Below, piece after piece: positions 1 through 8,041 of a stretch of 64,000 bases of DNA. The stretch's first letter is position 1. Every line of letters begins with the position of its first letter. The notes below the pieces were generated by a model. It ran no database searches, was not told the origin of the DNA, and worked only from the letters and a program-made list of their open reading frames with translations. Source of the stretch: an uncultured Acidobacteriia bacterium (GTDB taxonomy: Bacteria > Acidobacteriota > Terriglobia > Bryobacterales > Bryobacteraceae). The stretch lies in contig CAIUOG010000005.1 in the NCBI GenBank assembly GCA_903900705.1, forward strand, positions 1 through 64,000, written 5' to 3'. The position numbers were made by a program, and so were the translations under genes.

Positions 1-413
1 ACGTGGTGGTGATGCCCGAATTCACCCGTTCTTCCACGCTCATCGGAACTCTCCCCACCGTGCTCATGCTCACGCGCGAAGCCGCCCACCCGAACGTCCG
101 GCCCATGCTGGACTTCTACCACTTCTGGACCGGCCTGAGTAAGTTCGAAGACCTCGATCTGCTCCGCCCCGGCGAACTCCACCACGTGCATTTCCAGGAC
201 GTGCCGGATATGCCCCGCGAACTGCTCGACAGCATCACGCGCGAAGTACCCGGCACGGGAATCGCGCCGATTTCGAAAATTCTCGCGAAATTACGGGAAA
301 AAGCCTACAACGGCCCGCTCTCCGTCGAGCTTTTCTATCCGAAATACCAGAACCTGGACCCGTTTGAAATGGCTAAACGGATCCGGCAGAACGCGGACCG
401 CTTCCTCGCGTAG
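1..413 (+). CDS. Sugar phosphate isomerase/epimerase, C-terminal part (partial)
   Basis: The gene enters from the left edge and its last about 136 codons are visible. The residues LHHVHFQDVP, followed by a PGTG segment and LSVELFYPKYQ near the end, match the C-terminal strands of the xylose-isomerase-like TIM barrel (AP endonuclease 2 superfamily). In that fold, His and Glu residues of this kind bind a divalent metal. Members isomerise or epimerise sugars, often inositol or hexose derivatives. The substrate cannot be told from this fragment. The gene converges on the elongation factor gene, with only 13 bp between the two stop codons. Confidence 0.8.
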   Translation, partial: VVVMPEFTRSSTLIGTLPTVLMLTREAAHPNVRPMLDFYHFWTGLSKFEDLDLLRPGELHHVHFQDVPDMPRELLDSITREVPGTGIAPISKILAKLREKAYNGPLSVELFYPKYQNLDPFEMAKRIRQNADRFLA

Positions 414-426
414 CCCGATAGCGACT

Positions 427-1002
427 CTAAGCCCGCCCCGCGAACTCCCGCTTTTCCGTCGCGACCTTGATCTTCTCGCCTTCTTTGATGAACAGCGGAA
501 CGCGGATCTCCATACCGGTTTCGAGCGTGGCCGGCTTCGTCACACTCCCGCTCGACGAATCGCCCCGCACGCCCGGTTCGGTCTGCGCCACCACCAGATC
601 CACAAACATCGGCAGTTCCAGCCCGATGGGATTGCCGTTGAACTTCAGCATCTCCACAATCGTGCCTTCAATCAGCACTTCCAGCGCATTCCCGATCACC
701 GATTCCGGCAGCGTCAGCGTTTCAAACGACTCCTGATCCAGAAAATGTGAACCGTCGTTATCGCTGTAAAGATACGACGCCGGCACTTTCAGCAGATCCG
801 GCTCTTTGAACTTGTCGCCCGCCTTGAAGGTCTTTTCGAAGACCGCGTTGGTGAGAAGGTTCCGGACCTTGAGCCGCACCAGCGTCTGGCCGCCGCGCGC
901 CGTGGGCGTGCTCACCTCCGCCTCCAGACAGGAGTACGGAACGTTGTCCAGTTCAAACAGGGTGCGGCGTTTTACGCTGATTGCTTCGATCAATGCGGCC
1001 AT
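427..1002 (-). CDS. efp: Elongation factor P, YeiP/EfpL-like
   Basis: This 191-residue protein has the full EF-P layout: a KOW-like N domain, an OB domain and a C-terminal OB fold with FVDLVVAQTEPGVRGD and KPATLETGMEIRVPLF. EF-P enters stalled ribosomes and relieves arrest at polyproline. The beta3-beta4 loop that points at the P-site tRNA reads TPTARGGQT (Arg at about residue 36). It lacks the PGKGQ loop with a modified Lys found in canonical EF-P. PTARG is the loop type I recall from YeiP (EfpL), and the C-terminus (GRA) also matches that branch. It is a single gene behind the terminator of the PQQ dehydrogenase. The general family call is very safe; the EfpL subtype rests on the loop. Confidence 0.93.
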   Translation of the reverse strand: MAALIEAISVKRRTLFELDNVPYSCLEAEVSTPTARGGQTLVRLKVRNLLTNAVFEKTFKAGDKFKEPDLLKVPASYLYSDNDGSHFLDQESFETLTLPESVIGNALEVLIEGTIVEMLKFNGNPIGLELPMFVDLVVAQTEPGVRGDSSSGSVTKPATLETGMEIRVPLFIKEGEKIKVATEKREFAGRA

Positions 1003-1023
1003 GAGAGTGTCTTTTAAGTATAA

Positions 1024-1049
1024 AGGGCGGAGCCCGCGGGCCCCGCCCT
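1024..1049 (-). terminator. Rho-independent-like terminator after the PQQ dehydrogenase
   Basis: Read on the minus strand, an 11-12 bp stem (AGGGCGGGGCCC paired to GGGCTCCGCCCT, one G-U pair) closes on a 2-4 nt loop and is followed by TTATACTT. It lies between the stop of the PQQ dehydrogenase and the start of the elongation factor gene. It would separate the two transcription units. The U tract is imperfect. Confidence 0.6.
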
Positions 1050-1077
1050 CTTCACTGCTGCGATTGTGTCCGCGTGT

Positions 1078-2763
1078 TTAGTTGAGGATGAACATGTAGA
1101 TCGCGCCCGCCGTGGTCGCCATCACACGCTGCTTGCCATCGAGAGAGAACGTCTCCGGCGGCGAGGAGAGGTTGCCGATCTGCGAATGCCAGAGCGCCTT
1201 CCCCGTCTTCGCATCCCATGCCGTGAAGTTCGGACCATCGTTGCCGAACAGCACACCGCCCGCCGTGGTCAGAAGACCCGGACCGGTCGCATTGATCTCA
1301 TGCCGCCAAACAATCTTGCCGGTCTTGTAATCAATCGCGTCGATGAACGTGCCGTAGTTGAGGTTCGCGCCACCCCCGATGCCGCCAAGCCCCATCGAGC
1401 CGCGCGGATCGGTATCCAGCAGATAGCTGATGCGCAGGTTATTGTTCTCCATGATGTAGAACAGCCCCGTGTCCGGCGAGAAGCTCGGCGGCCAGTAGTT
1501 GGTCACGTCATTGTTGACCAGCGCGCCGGCCACAATCGGATCCTTCTGCGGATTCCGTTTCGGCTGACCCTTTGCGTCCAGACCCTGCGCCCAGTTGTTC
1601 ACCAGACCAAACTTGGTGGTCACCAGGTGTTCGCCCGTCACGCGGTCCAGCACGAAGAAATAGCCGTTGCGCATGCCGGCGATCACCAGCTTGCGCATCT
1701 TGCCGTTGAACATCATGTCCGCCAGCGAGGGCGTCTCCGTGGAATCCCAGTCATGCGTGTCATGCGGTGAAGTCTGGTAGTACCAGGCCATCTTCCCCGT
1801 ATCCACGTTCACCGCCACCAGCGAACAGGTGTAGAGGTTGTCGCCCTCGCCGCGGCCGGTCGTGTAGCCCGGGGTCGGGTTTCCTGTGCCGAAGATGTAG
1901 AGGTGCGTTTCCGGATCGTAAGCGCCCGGAATCCAGCTCGTCGCGCCGCCATGCCGCGCGGCGTCCAGACTCGCCCAGGTTTCCAGACCCGGATCACCCT
2001 TCTTCTGCGGCGTGGTGTAGAACGTCCACTGCAGGTCACCGGTCTCCGGATCGTAGGACTTGATAAAGCCCGGCGCGTCCATGTCATTCCCGGTGCCCGC
2101 GATGATGTGGTTGCCCAGCACCATCGGCGCATTCGACGAGAAGTACTGCGAGTCGAAACTGGAAATCTCCTTCTTCCAGACTTCCTTGCCGGTCTTGGCG
2201 TCCAGGCAGACCATCCAGTCATCATGCAGTTCGAAGTAGATGCGGTTGTGCCACATGCCAAGGCCGCGCGTCGCCAGGCTCGTGCCGCCGCGCGTCTTCC
2301 AGTAGTAGTGCCAGAGGATGGTGCCGTCGTGGCCGTCAATTGCCCACACGTTGTCCGGCGACGAAGCGTAGAGAATGCCGTCGACGAACAGGATGCCGCC
2401 ACCCAGCCGGGCCGGTCCGCACGTGTTCGCGCCGCCATCGCCCAGGCCGCCGATAATTGTGGGCACCGCGGCCGCGCCGCCCCCGAAGCCACCACCAAAC
2501 CCACCGCCGCCACCCGCGGGAGCGCTGCCCGTGGGGCCGCAGCCGGTCACGATATTGGGCTGAACCCATTCGAGGCTAAGGTTCTTGACGTTCGCCGTCG
2601 TCACCTGCTTCAGCGTGCTGAAGCGCCGTCCCGTAAAGTCGCCGCTGTAGCTCAGCCACTGGTCGGCAAGAGGCTTCGAGGCGTCCGCCGGGTCGACGCC
2701 GCCCTGGCCGGGCAGCAGCGCCGGCAAAAGAAGAATCGTTGCAAATACTATGAGTTTTTTCAT
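1078..2763 (-). CDS. PQQ-dependent dehydrogenase (quinoprotein), secreted
   Basis: This 561-residue protein begins with a signal peptide (MKKLIVFATILLLPALLPGQ) and folds as an eight-bladed quinoprotein propeller. Evidence is the mature start ADQWLSYSGDFTGRRFSTL, repeated AxDxxTGKxxW blade signatures and the PHDTHDWDSTETP segment typical of alcohol/ethanol quinoprotein dehydrogenases. It should oxidise an alcohol or sugar in the periplasm and pass electrons to cytochrome c. The cytochrome gene lies immediately upstream (10 bp gap), so both form one operon. A Gly-rich insert (GGGGGFGGGFGGG) sits near residue 80, before the first blades. The exact substrate is unknown. Confidence 0.9.
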   Translation of the reverse strand: MKKLIVFATILLLPALLPGQGGVDPADASKPLADQWLSYSGDFTGRRFSTLKQVTTANVKNLSLEWVQPNIVTGCGPTGSAPAGGGGGFGGGFGGGAAAVPTIIGGLGDGGANTCGPARLGGGILFVDGILYASSPDNVWAIDGHDGTILWHYYWKTRGGTSLATRGLGMWHNRIYFELHDDWMVCLDAKTGKEVWKKEISSFDSQYFSSNAPMVLGNHIIAGTGNDMDAPGFIKSYDPETGDLQWTFYTTPQKKGDPGLETWASLDAARHGGATSWIPGAYDPETHLYIFGTGNPTPGYTTGRGEGDNLYTCSLVAVNVDTGKMAWYYQTSPHDTHDWDSTETPSLADMMFNGKMRKLVIAGMRNGYFFVLDRVTGEHLVTTKFGLVNNWAQGLDAKGQPKRNPQKDPIVAGALVNNDVTNYWPPSFSPDTGLFYIMENNNLRISYLLDTDPRGSMGLGGIGGGANLNYGTFIDAIDYKTGKIVWRHEINATGPGLLTTAGGVLFGNDGPNFTAWDAKTGKALWHSQIGNLSSPPETFSLDGKQRVMATTAGAIYMFILN

Positions 2764-2773
2764 CGCCAGGCCT

Positions 2774-3673
2774 TTATTTCAGGGTCACCAGGTACGCGGT
2801 CACGTCGTGCATATTCTTGTTGTCGGGGTCATCCAGCGCCAGCGCCATCTTCTTGTGCGCTTCGTTGGGGTCCCTGACTTCCACCTTCGGAACATCGCCA
2901 TTGCGGGCGATGGCCTTCCGGGTACCGTCCGCCAGTGTCAGGACAACCAGGAAGTCATCCTTCCGCACCAGCTTGCCTTCGAGCTTCGTGCCGTTCGCCA
3001 GCGTCACCGTGACGGGATTTCCCACGCCCGCGCCACCGCCGCGGCCAAAGCGAACCGGACCGCTCGTGCCCTGCACCCAGCCGTTCTGCAGAGCGCGCGC
3101 GTCGGCGTACTTGCTCGCAATGCCCTTCAGGTCGCCGGTCACCGAATGGCAACCCGCGCACCCCTTGGCAAAGTAAGCCGCGCCGGCCTTCGCGTCACCC
3201 ACCACAATGTTCAGGTCAGAACCGTCGGGACGGTTCGGCGGGCTGGCCTGACCGCCTACGGTCTTCAGAATCGAGTGGACATATTCCGCAACAGCCACCG
3301 GATCGCCACCGGCCAGATTGATCGGCGACTCGTGCTTCGTCAGCTCGGCGGCAATCAGTTCGCCCTGCTTGTCGTCGAGAGCAATCAGCGAGTGCAGCAG
3401 GCTGTGCCCCTGCGGCGGATTCCCGCGCAGGTCAGTGGCGTGGCAACGGGCGCAGTTGGTTTCGAAGACGGCCTTGCCGCGCGCCAGAACGTCGGGCGGA
3501 GCCAGCGGGCGGGCCTGCTGTGGGAAGCCGCGGCCACCGCCACCGCCTCCACCCCCACGCCCGGCGGCAGCGCCGCCACGGCCACCCGGAGGCGCCGCGG
3601 GCGGCTGCGCCACGAGCGCTGAAACCAGCGCCGCACACAGCAAAACTCCAATCGATAACACTCTCTTAGACAT
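2774..3673 (-). CDS. Diheme c-type cytochrome partner of the PQQ dehydrogenase
   Basis: The protein has 299 residues with an N-terminal signal segment, then a Pro/Gly/Arg-rich linker (about residues 24-55). Two heme-binding motifs follow: CARCH (74-78) and CAGCH (172-176). An unusual beta-rich insert (VTVTLANGTKLEGKLVRKDD and onward) follows the second heme, before the last helix. It probably accepts electrons from the dehydrogenase encoded 10 bp downstream. The start at 3673 is chosen because it has GAGGA a few bases upstream and begins the signal peptide. The longer open frame upstream runs through the terminator and antisense to etfA, and is not coding. Confidence 0.88.
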   Translation of the reverse strand: MSKRVLSIGVLLCAALVSALVAQPPAAPPGGRGGAAAGRGGGGGGGGRGFPQQARPLAPPDVLARGKAVFETNCARCHATDLRGNPPQGHSLLHSLIALDDKQGELIAAELTKHESPINLAGGDPVAVAEYVHSILKTVGGQASPPNRPDGSDLNIVVGDAKAGAAYFAKGCAGCHSVTGDLKGIASKYADARALQNGWVQGTSGPVRFGRGGGAGVGNPVTVTLANGTKLEGKLVRKDDFLVVLTLADGTRKAIARNGDVPKVEVRDPNEAHKKMALALDDPDNKNMHDVTAYLVTLK

Positions 3674-3788
3674 AAGATTCCTCAGGCCCGAACGGGCAAT
3701 CGCATCGGCCAATATATCACCGCGGGGGTGGAATGGGGAGTCGAATGGGGATATCCGCGGCCAAGCTGACAAAACTATACACGCCAAC

Positions 3789-3824
3789 AAAAAAAGGGCC
3801 CCCATCACGGGAGCCCCTTTTTTT
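3789..3824 (-). terminator. Rho-independent terminator of the acpP-fabF-etfBA operon
   Basis: On the minus strand, directly after etfA, GGGCTCCC pairs with GGGGGCCC around the loop GTGAT (8 bp, one G-U pair). The stem is flanked by A7 on the 5' side and T7 on the 3' side. This is a textbook intrinsic terminator. Confidence 0.9.
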
Positions 3825-3837
3825 GCCGTTGCCGGCT

Positions 3838-4809
3838 TTACTTCTTCAGTTCGTCGATCAGAGCCGGGACCACCTGGAACAGATCCCCCACAATGCCGTA
3901 GTCCGCCACTTCGAAAATGGGAGCTTCCGGGTCTTTGTTGATGGCCACGATCGTCTTCGCGCCCTTCATGCCCACCAGATGCTGAATCGCGCCGGAAATG
4001 CCCACCGCCAGATACATCTTCGGGGCAACCGTCTGGCCGGAACTTCCCACCTGCCGCTCCATCGGGAGCCACCCGTTGTCGCAGATGGGCCGCGAGGCAG
4101 CCAGCTCCGCGCCCAGCGCGTCGGCCAGGCCCTGCACGATCGCAATATTCTCTTCTTCCCTGATTCCGCGGCCCACGGAAACGATGATGTCCGCGGCAGT
4201 CAGATCCACCGCGCGCGCGGATTCACGGAACAGTTCCAGGGGCTTCGTGCGGATCTGCGCTTCCGAAAGCTCCGGCGTGAAGACTTCCACGGCGGCAGCG
4301 CCTGCCTGCAGCGAGTCCGCGCGCCAGGCGCCCGCCTGGACAGACAGGAAATTCGGCCCGGCGCCCTCAAAGCGCACATCCGCATTGATCTTGCCCTGGA
4401 ACAACTGGCGGACCGCGATCAGTGAGCCATTGTCGATCCTGTGGCTCACCACGTCACTCACCAGCACCCGGCCCAGCGAGGTCGCCAGTTTCGGCGCGAA
4501 GTCGCGCACCTGGTAGGTGTGCGGAAAGACCACGTAAGAAGGGCTATGCGCCGCCAGCAACTGCCGCAGGGCGATCGTGAAGCCGTCCGGCGTATACTCC
4601 CGCAGCAGAGCATGGTCCACCGCATGAACCTTCGCCAGCTGATATCCCGCCAGCGACTCGGCTACCGCGCCCACACCCGCGCCCAGCACAGCGGCGAAGA
4701 CCGGAAGACCCAGTTCCAACCCAAACTGCTGGCCCGCCGCCAGCGCTTCAAGCGCCATCTTATGCAGCTTGCCGTCGCGCTGCTCCAGTACCACCAGAAT
4801 GCCGCTCAC
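3838..4809 (-). CDS. etfA: Electron transfer flavoprotein, alpha subunit
   Basis: This 323-residue EtfA carries the C-terminal FAD-binding domain: VSVGRGIREEENIAIVQGLA, the RQVGSSGQTVAPKMYLAVGISGA-type region (the R...SGQT and GISG motifs) and AINKDPEAPIFEVADYGIVGD. With EtfB it forms a soluble FAD/AMP heterodimer that takes electrons from acyl-CoA and related dehydrogenases and passes them to ETF:quinone oxidoreductase. It overlaps etfB by 4 bp (ATGA), indicating translational coupling, and ends just before a strong terminator. Confidence 0.96.
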   Translation of the reverse strand: MSGILVVLEQRDGKLHKMALEALAAGQQFGLELGLPVFAAVLGAGVGAVAESLAGYQLAKVHAVDHALLREYTPDGFTIALRQLLAAHSPSYVVFPHTYQVRDFAPKLATSLGRVLVSDVVSHRIDNGSLIAVRQLFQGKINADVRFEGAGPNFLSVQAGAWRADSLQAGAAAVEVFTPELSEAQIRTKPLELFRESARAVDLTAADIIVSVGRGIREEENIAIVQGLADALGAELAASRPICDNGWLPMERQVGSSGQTVAPKMYLAVGISGAIQHLVGMKGAKTIVAINKDPEAPIFEVADYGIVGDLFQVVPALIDELKK

Positions 4810-5576
4810 AGGACCCTCGCTTCAAAACGCAGTTTCTCCACCAGCTTCGCGGCGGCTTCTTTGGGCGGTCCATCGAAGATCTGGGAGTGTTTCGATTTCT
4901 CCGGCACGTAGAGGCGTTCCACACGGATCGACGCGCTGCCGGCCCCGCCGAGTTCCGCCACCGAAAGGCTCTTCACTTCCTTGGTCTTGGCTTTCTTGAT
5001 GCCCATCAGCGTCGCGTACCGCAGCTTCGTCGCGCCGGACTGAATCGTCAGCAGCGCGGGCAGCGGCATATCGACGTTCTGGAACCAGCCGTCCTCCAGC
5101 TCCCGCTTCACGCGGATGCCGTCGCCTTCCGGTTCAATGTTCATAATCAGCGTGGCGTGCGGCAGCCCCATCGTTTCCGCCAGAATCACGCCGGTCTGCC
5201 CGTAACCCAGGTCGTCCGACTGCAGCCCCGTGAGCACCAGATCCGGCTGCTCCGCTTCGAGCGCCTTCGCCATCACCGCCGCCAGCACCAGCGGGTCGCC
5301 CGCCGAGTCTTCTTCCGTTTCGATGTGGATGGCACGGTCCGCGCCCTTCGCGAGAGCCTCCCGGATGGTCTGGCTCGCACGGTCCGGACCCGCGCAGATC
5401 ACCACCACTTCCCCGCCCTGCTTTTCTTTGAACTGCAGCCCCGCTTCCAGCGCGTAGGCGTCCGGCTCGTTGATCTCGTAAGACAGATCCGCGTCTTCGA
5501 TCCAGTTGCCGGACGAGTTCACCTTCAGCAGGCTGTCCCTCGCGGGCACCTGCTTAATGGCGACGACGATCTTCAT
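4806..5576 (-). CDS. etfB: Electron transfer flavoprotein, beta subunit
   Basis: A 256-residue EtfB starting MKIVVAIKQVPARDS. It has the nucleotide-binding core (VVVICAGPDRASQTIREALA, KGADRAIHIETEE) and the DLVLTGLQSDDLGYGQTG segment that contacts AMP and the alpha subunit. It starts 9 bp after the fabF stop and overlaps etfA by 4 bp. All four genes acpP, fabF, etfB and etfA therefore look co-transcribed. Housing ETF with fatty-acid synthesis genes suggests a shared lipid-metabolism role. No acyl-CoA dehydrogenase gene is nearby. Confidence 0.96.
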   Translation of the reverse strand: MKIVVAIKQVPARDSLLKVNSSGNWIEDADLSYEINEPDAYALEAGLQFKEKQGGEVVVICAGPDRASQTIREALAKGADRAIHIETEEDSAGDPLVLAAVMAKALEAEQPDLVLTGLQSDDLGYGQTGVILAETMGLPHATLIMNIEPEGDGIRVKRELEDGWFQNVDMPLPALLTIQSGATKLRYATLMGIKKAKTKEVKSLSVAELGGAGSASIRVERLYVPEKSKHSQIFDGPPKEAAAKLVEKLRFEARVL

Positions 5577-5585
5577 GATGTTTGA

Positions 5586-6827
5586 TTACTCCGTAAATCG
5601 TTTGAAAATGAGTGCCCCGTTGGTACCGCCAAAGCCGAAGGAGTTGGAAAGCGCATAGTCCAGCTTCATGGCACGGGGTTCATTAGGGACGTAGTCGAGA
5701 TCACAGCCCGGGTCGGGCGTCTCGTAATTGGCGGTCGGCGGGACCACCTGATTTTGCAGAGCGCAGACGGAGATGCCTGCCTCCAGCCCACCGGCGCCGC
5801 CCAGCAAATGCCCGGTCATGGACTTGGTGGAACTAACCGCAAGCTGCTTCGCGTGGTCGCCAAAAGTGCGTTTGATGGCAATCGTTTCGGCCTGGTCACC
5901 CTGACTGGTCGAGGTGCCGTGCGCATTAATGTAGCCGATCTGTTCCGGATTCAGCTTCGCGTCCCGCAGCGCCAGGCGCATCACGCGCATCGCGCCTTCG
6001 CCATCTTCCGGCGGTGAGGTCAGATGATAAGCGTCGCCGCTCATGCCATAACCCACAATCTCCGCGTAGATCGGCGCACCGCGCTTCTTTGCGATTTCCA
6101 GTTCTTCCAGAATCAGGATGCCGGAGCCTTCTCCCACCACAAAACCATCCCGGTCTTTATCGAACGGACGCGAGGCATGCGTGGGGTCGTCATTCCGCTG
6201 GCTCATGGCGCGCATGGCGGCGAATCCGCCAATGCCCATCGGCGTGATGCAGGCTTCCGTGCCGCCGCAGATCATCACGTCGGCATCGCCGCGCTGGATG
6301 ATCTTGAACGAATCGCCGATGCAGTGCGCGCTGGTCGTGCAGGCCGTTGCCGTCGCGGAGTTCGGCCCTTTCGCGCCCGTGCGGATCGAAATATAACCCG
6401 AGGCAAGATTGATGATGGTGGCCGGAATGAAGAAAGGCGAAATGCGACGCGGCCCATGTTCGAGCAGGTTTTTGTGCTCCCGCTCAATCACCTCAAAGCC
6501 GCCAATACCGCTGCCGATATAGACGCCCACACGTTCCGCGTTCTCTTCCGTGACCACAAGGCCCGACGACTGCAGCGCATCTTCAGAGGCCGCGATGGCC
6601 AACTGGATGAAGCGGCCCATCTTCTTGATCTCTTTCTTCTCAATGAACTTCGCGGGATCGAAATGCTTGATCTCGCCCGCGATCTGACAATTGAAAAGGG
6701 ACGCATCGAACGACTCGATACGCGAGATCCCGTTGCGGACCTCCATCAAAGACTTCCACGTCTCAGCGGTGGTGTCTCCGATAGCAGTCAGAAGACCGAC
6801 GCCGGTGACTACGACTCTGCGGGAAAT
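5586..6827 (-). CDS. fabF: Beta-ketoacyl-ACP synthase II (KAS II), probable AUU start
   Basis: FabF elongates acyl chains by condensing malonyl-ACP with acyl-ACP. The Cys-His-His triad is visible in TACTTSAHC, NAHGTSTSQGD and STKSMTGHLLGG. The first in-frame ATG (6749) would delete the conserved N-terminal strand, yet the genomic frame continues upstream as SRRVVVTGVGLLTAIGD. The only position that restores the full domain is an ATT codon at 6827. It is preceded by AAGGAG with 7-nt spacing and, further up, by an in-frame TGA at 6840-6842. From ATT the protein has 413 residues, and the catalytic Cys and first His fall at residues 163 and 303, the E. coli FabF numbering. The gene lies between acpP and etfB. 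Confidence 0.93.
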   Translation of the reverse strand: MSRRVVVTGVGLLTAIGDTTAETWKSLMEVRNGISRIESFDASLFNCQIAGEIKHFDPAKFIEKKEIKKMGRFIQLAIAASEDALQSSGLVVTEENAERVGVYIGSGIGGFEVIEREHKNLLEHGPRRISPFFIPATIINLASGYISIRTGAKGPNSATATACTTSAHCIGDSFKIIQRGDADVMICGGTEACITPMGIGGFAAMRAMSQRNDDPTHASRPFDKDRDGFVVGEGSGILILEELEIAKKRGAPIYAEIVGYGMSGDAYHLTSPPEDGEGAMRVMRLALRDAKLNPEQIGYINAHGTSTSQGDQAETIAIKRTFGDHAKQLAVSSTKSMTGHLLGGAGGLEAGISVCALQNQVVPPTANYETPDPGCDLDYVPNEPRAMKLDYALSNSFGFGGTNGALIFKRFTE

Positions 6828-6910
6828 AGATTTGCTCCTTCAGGCCGCGCAAAGGCACACGCGCGGCACGGCGCGCTTCCTGGCGATCAGGAAGGCCGCC
6901 GCAAAACCAA

Positions 6911-7150
6911 TTACTTTTTCTTGCCTTCGATGTAGGTGACGGCGTCGCCAACCGTGGCAATCTTCTCAGCGTCTTCGTCCGGAATTTCCAGTTCGAAGGC
7001 TTCTTCGAAAGCCATGACGAGTTCGACGATGTCGAGCGAATCGGCGCCAAGATCGTCAACGAAGGAGGCCTTGTTATCCACCTGGCTCTCGTCAACACCC
7101 AGCTGCTCGACAATGATCTGTTTGACTTTCTGTTCTACGGGCGATGCCAT
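6911..7150 (-). CDS. acpP: Acyl carrier protein
   Basis: This 79-residue acidic ACP has the phosphopantetheine attachment site [10 protein letters not shown] (Ser about 38) and the usual four-helix spacing. It carries growing acyl chains for FabF, encoded just downstream. The ATG at 7150 is preferred because GGAG stands 6 nt upstream. A GTG four codons further up also lies in frame. It is the first gene of the acpP-fabF-etfB-etfA operon. A TATAGT hexamer about 12 nt before the ATG could be a -10 element, without a convincing -35. Confidence 0.95.
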   Translation of the reverse strand: MASPVEQKVKQIIVEQLGVDESQVDNKASFVDDLGADSLDIVELVMAFEEAFELEIPDEDAEKIATVGDAVTYIEGKKK

Positions 7151-7306
7151 AACTTTCTCCACTATACCTTGAATTCGTCACGGTCCGCTGCCTGCGCCGG
7201 CAGTTTCAAGAGAAGCCGGACACCGATTACGGGCGCAAAGCTCTGATTCTACACCATGGCTGATTTTCAGGACGAAACCGCACAGGGCGTCAGCGGGTGT
7301 GAAAAC

Positions 7307-8041
7307 ATGAGTGTCATCGATACTTTGCTCACCATCGTGCTGGTCTCCACGCGCAACCCCCTGAATATAGGGGCGGCGGCGCGCGCCATGGCGAATTTCG
7401 GCTTCACCGACCTCCGCCTGGTCGATCCCTACGAAGTCGCCTTCCGCGAAGCCGTCTCCGCCGTCGGCGGCGCGCACGTCCTGCGCGGCGCGCGCGTCTT
7501 CCCCACCATGGCCGAAGCGCTGGCGGACTGTACCCTCGTCGTGGGCACCACCGCCTCACAGAATCGCGTTCCGCAGCAGCCCGTCGATCGCCTCGAAGAA
7601 GGCATCCCCCAGGTGCGCGCCTGCCGGGGCCGCGTGGCCCTGGTCTTCGGCTCTGAGAAGTTCGGTCTTTCGAACGACGACCTGAGCCACTGCCACTCCA
7701 TCATCCGGATTCCCACTGTCCCCGGCACGCCCTCCATGAATCTGGGCCAGGCCGTGGCGGTTTGCCTGTGGGAGATCGTGCGGCGGAATCCGGTGGAACT
7801 GCCGCCTCTGCGCCCCGCAACGTTTGACCCGGTCGAAGGCGTGGACGCCGAGCAACTCACCCTCATGATGCTCGATGTCCTGCGCGAATCCGGCTACACC
7901 AACCGCATCACCGCCGTCTCCACAGACCAGAAGATCCGCCGCTGGTTCCGCCGTCTCCGCCTCTCCCGCAAAGACGCGCCCCTGCTGCTCGGCATTCTCC
8001 GCCAGGTGCTCTGGAAATTCCGGTCCGGCGGAACCCGCTAA
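7307..8041 (+). CDS. TrmJ-like tRNA (cytidine/uridine-2'-O-)-methyltransferase
   Basis: This 244-residue SPOUT-class methyltransferase has three diagnostic motifs. Motif 1 is LVSTRNPLNIGAAARAMANF, motif 2 is FGSEKFGLSNDDL and motif 3 is IPTVPGTPSMNLGQAVAV, which together form the trefoil-knot SAM site. The TrmJ family 2'-O-methylates position 32 of tRNA. The C-terminal extension (residues about 165-244, rich in Arg) matches the TrmJ dimerisation/tRNA region. An in-frame ATG 51 bp earlier (7256) is possible, but the start at 7307 fits family length. The gene overlaps the convergent YHYH gene by 4 bp. Confidence 0.85.
   Translation: MSVIDTLLTIVLVSTRNPLNIGAAARAMANFGFTDLRLVDPYEVAFREAVSAVGGAHVLRGARVFPTMAEALADCTLVVGTTASQNRVPQQPVDRLEEGIPQVRACRGRVALVFGSEKFGLSNDDLSHCHSIIRIPTVPGTPSMNLGQAVAVCLWEIVRRNPVELPPLRPATFDPVEGVDAEQLTLMMLDVLRESGYTNRITAVSTDQKIRRWFRRLRLSRKDAPLLLGILRQVLWKFRSGGTR

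Noticed and set aside
3674-4072. N-terminal extension of the cytochrome c frame
   Set aside because: It runs antisense through the terminator and the 3' end of etfA. The signal peptide starts at 3673 with a good ribosome-binding site.
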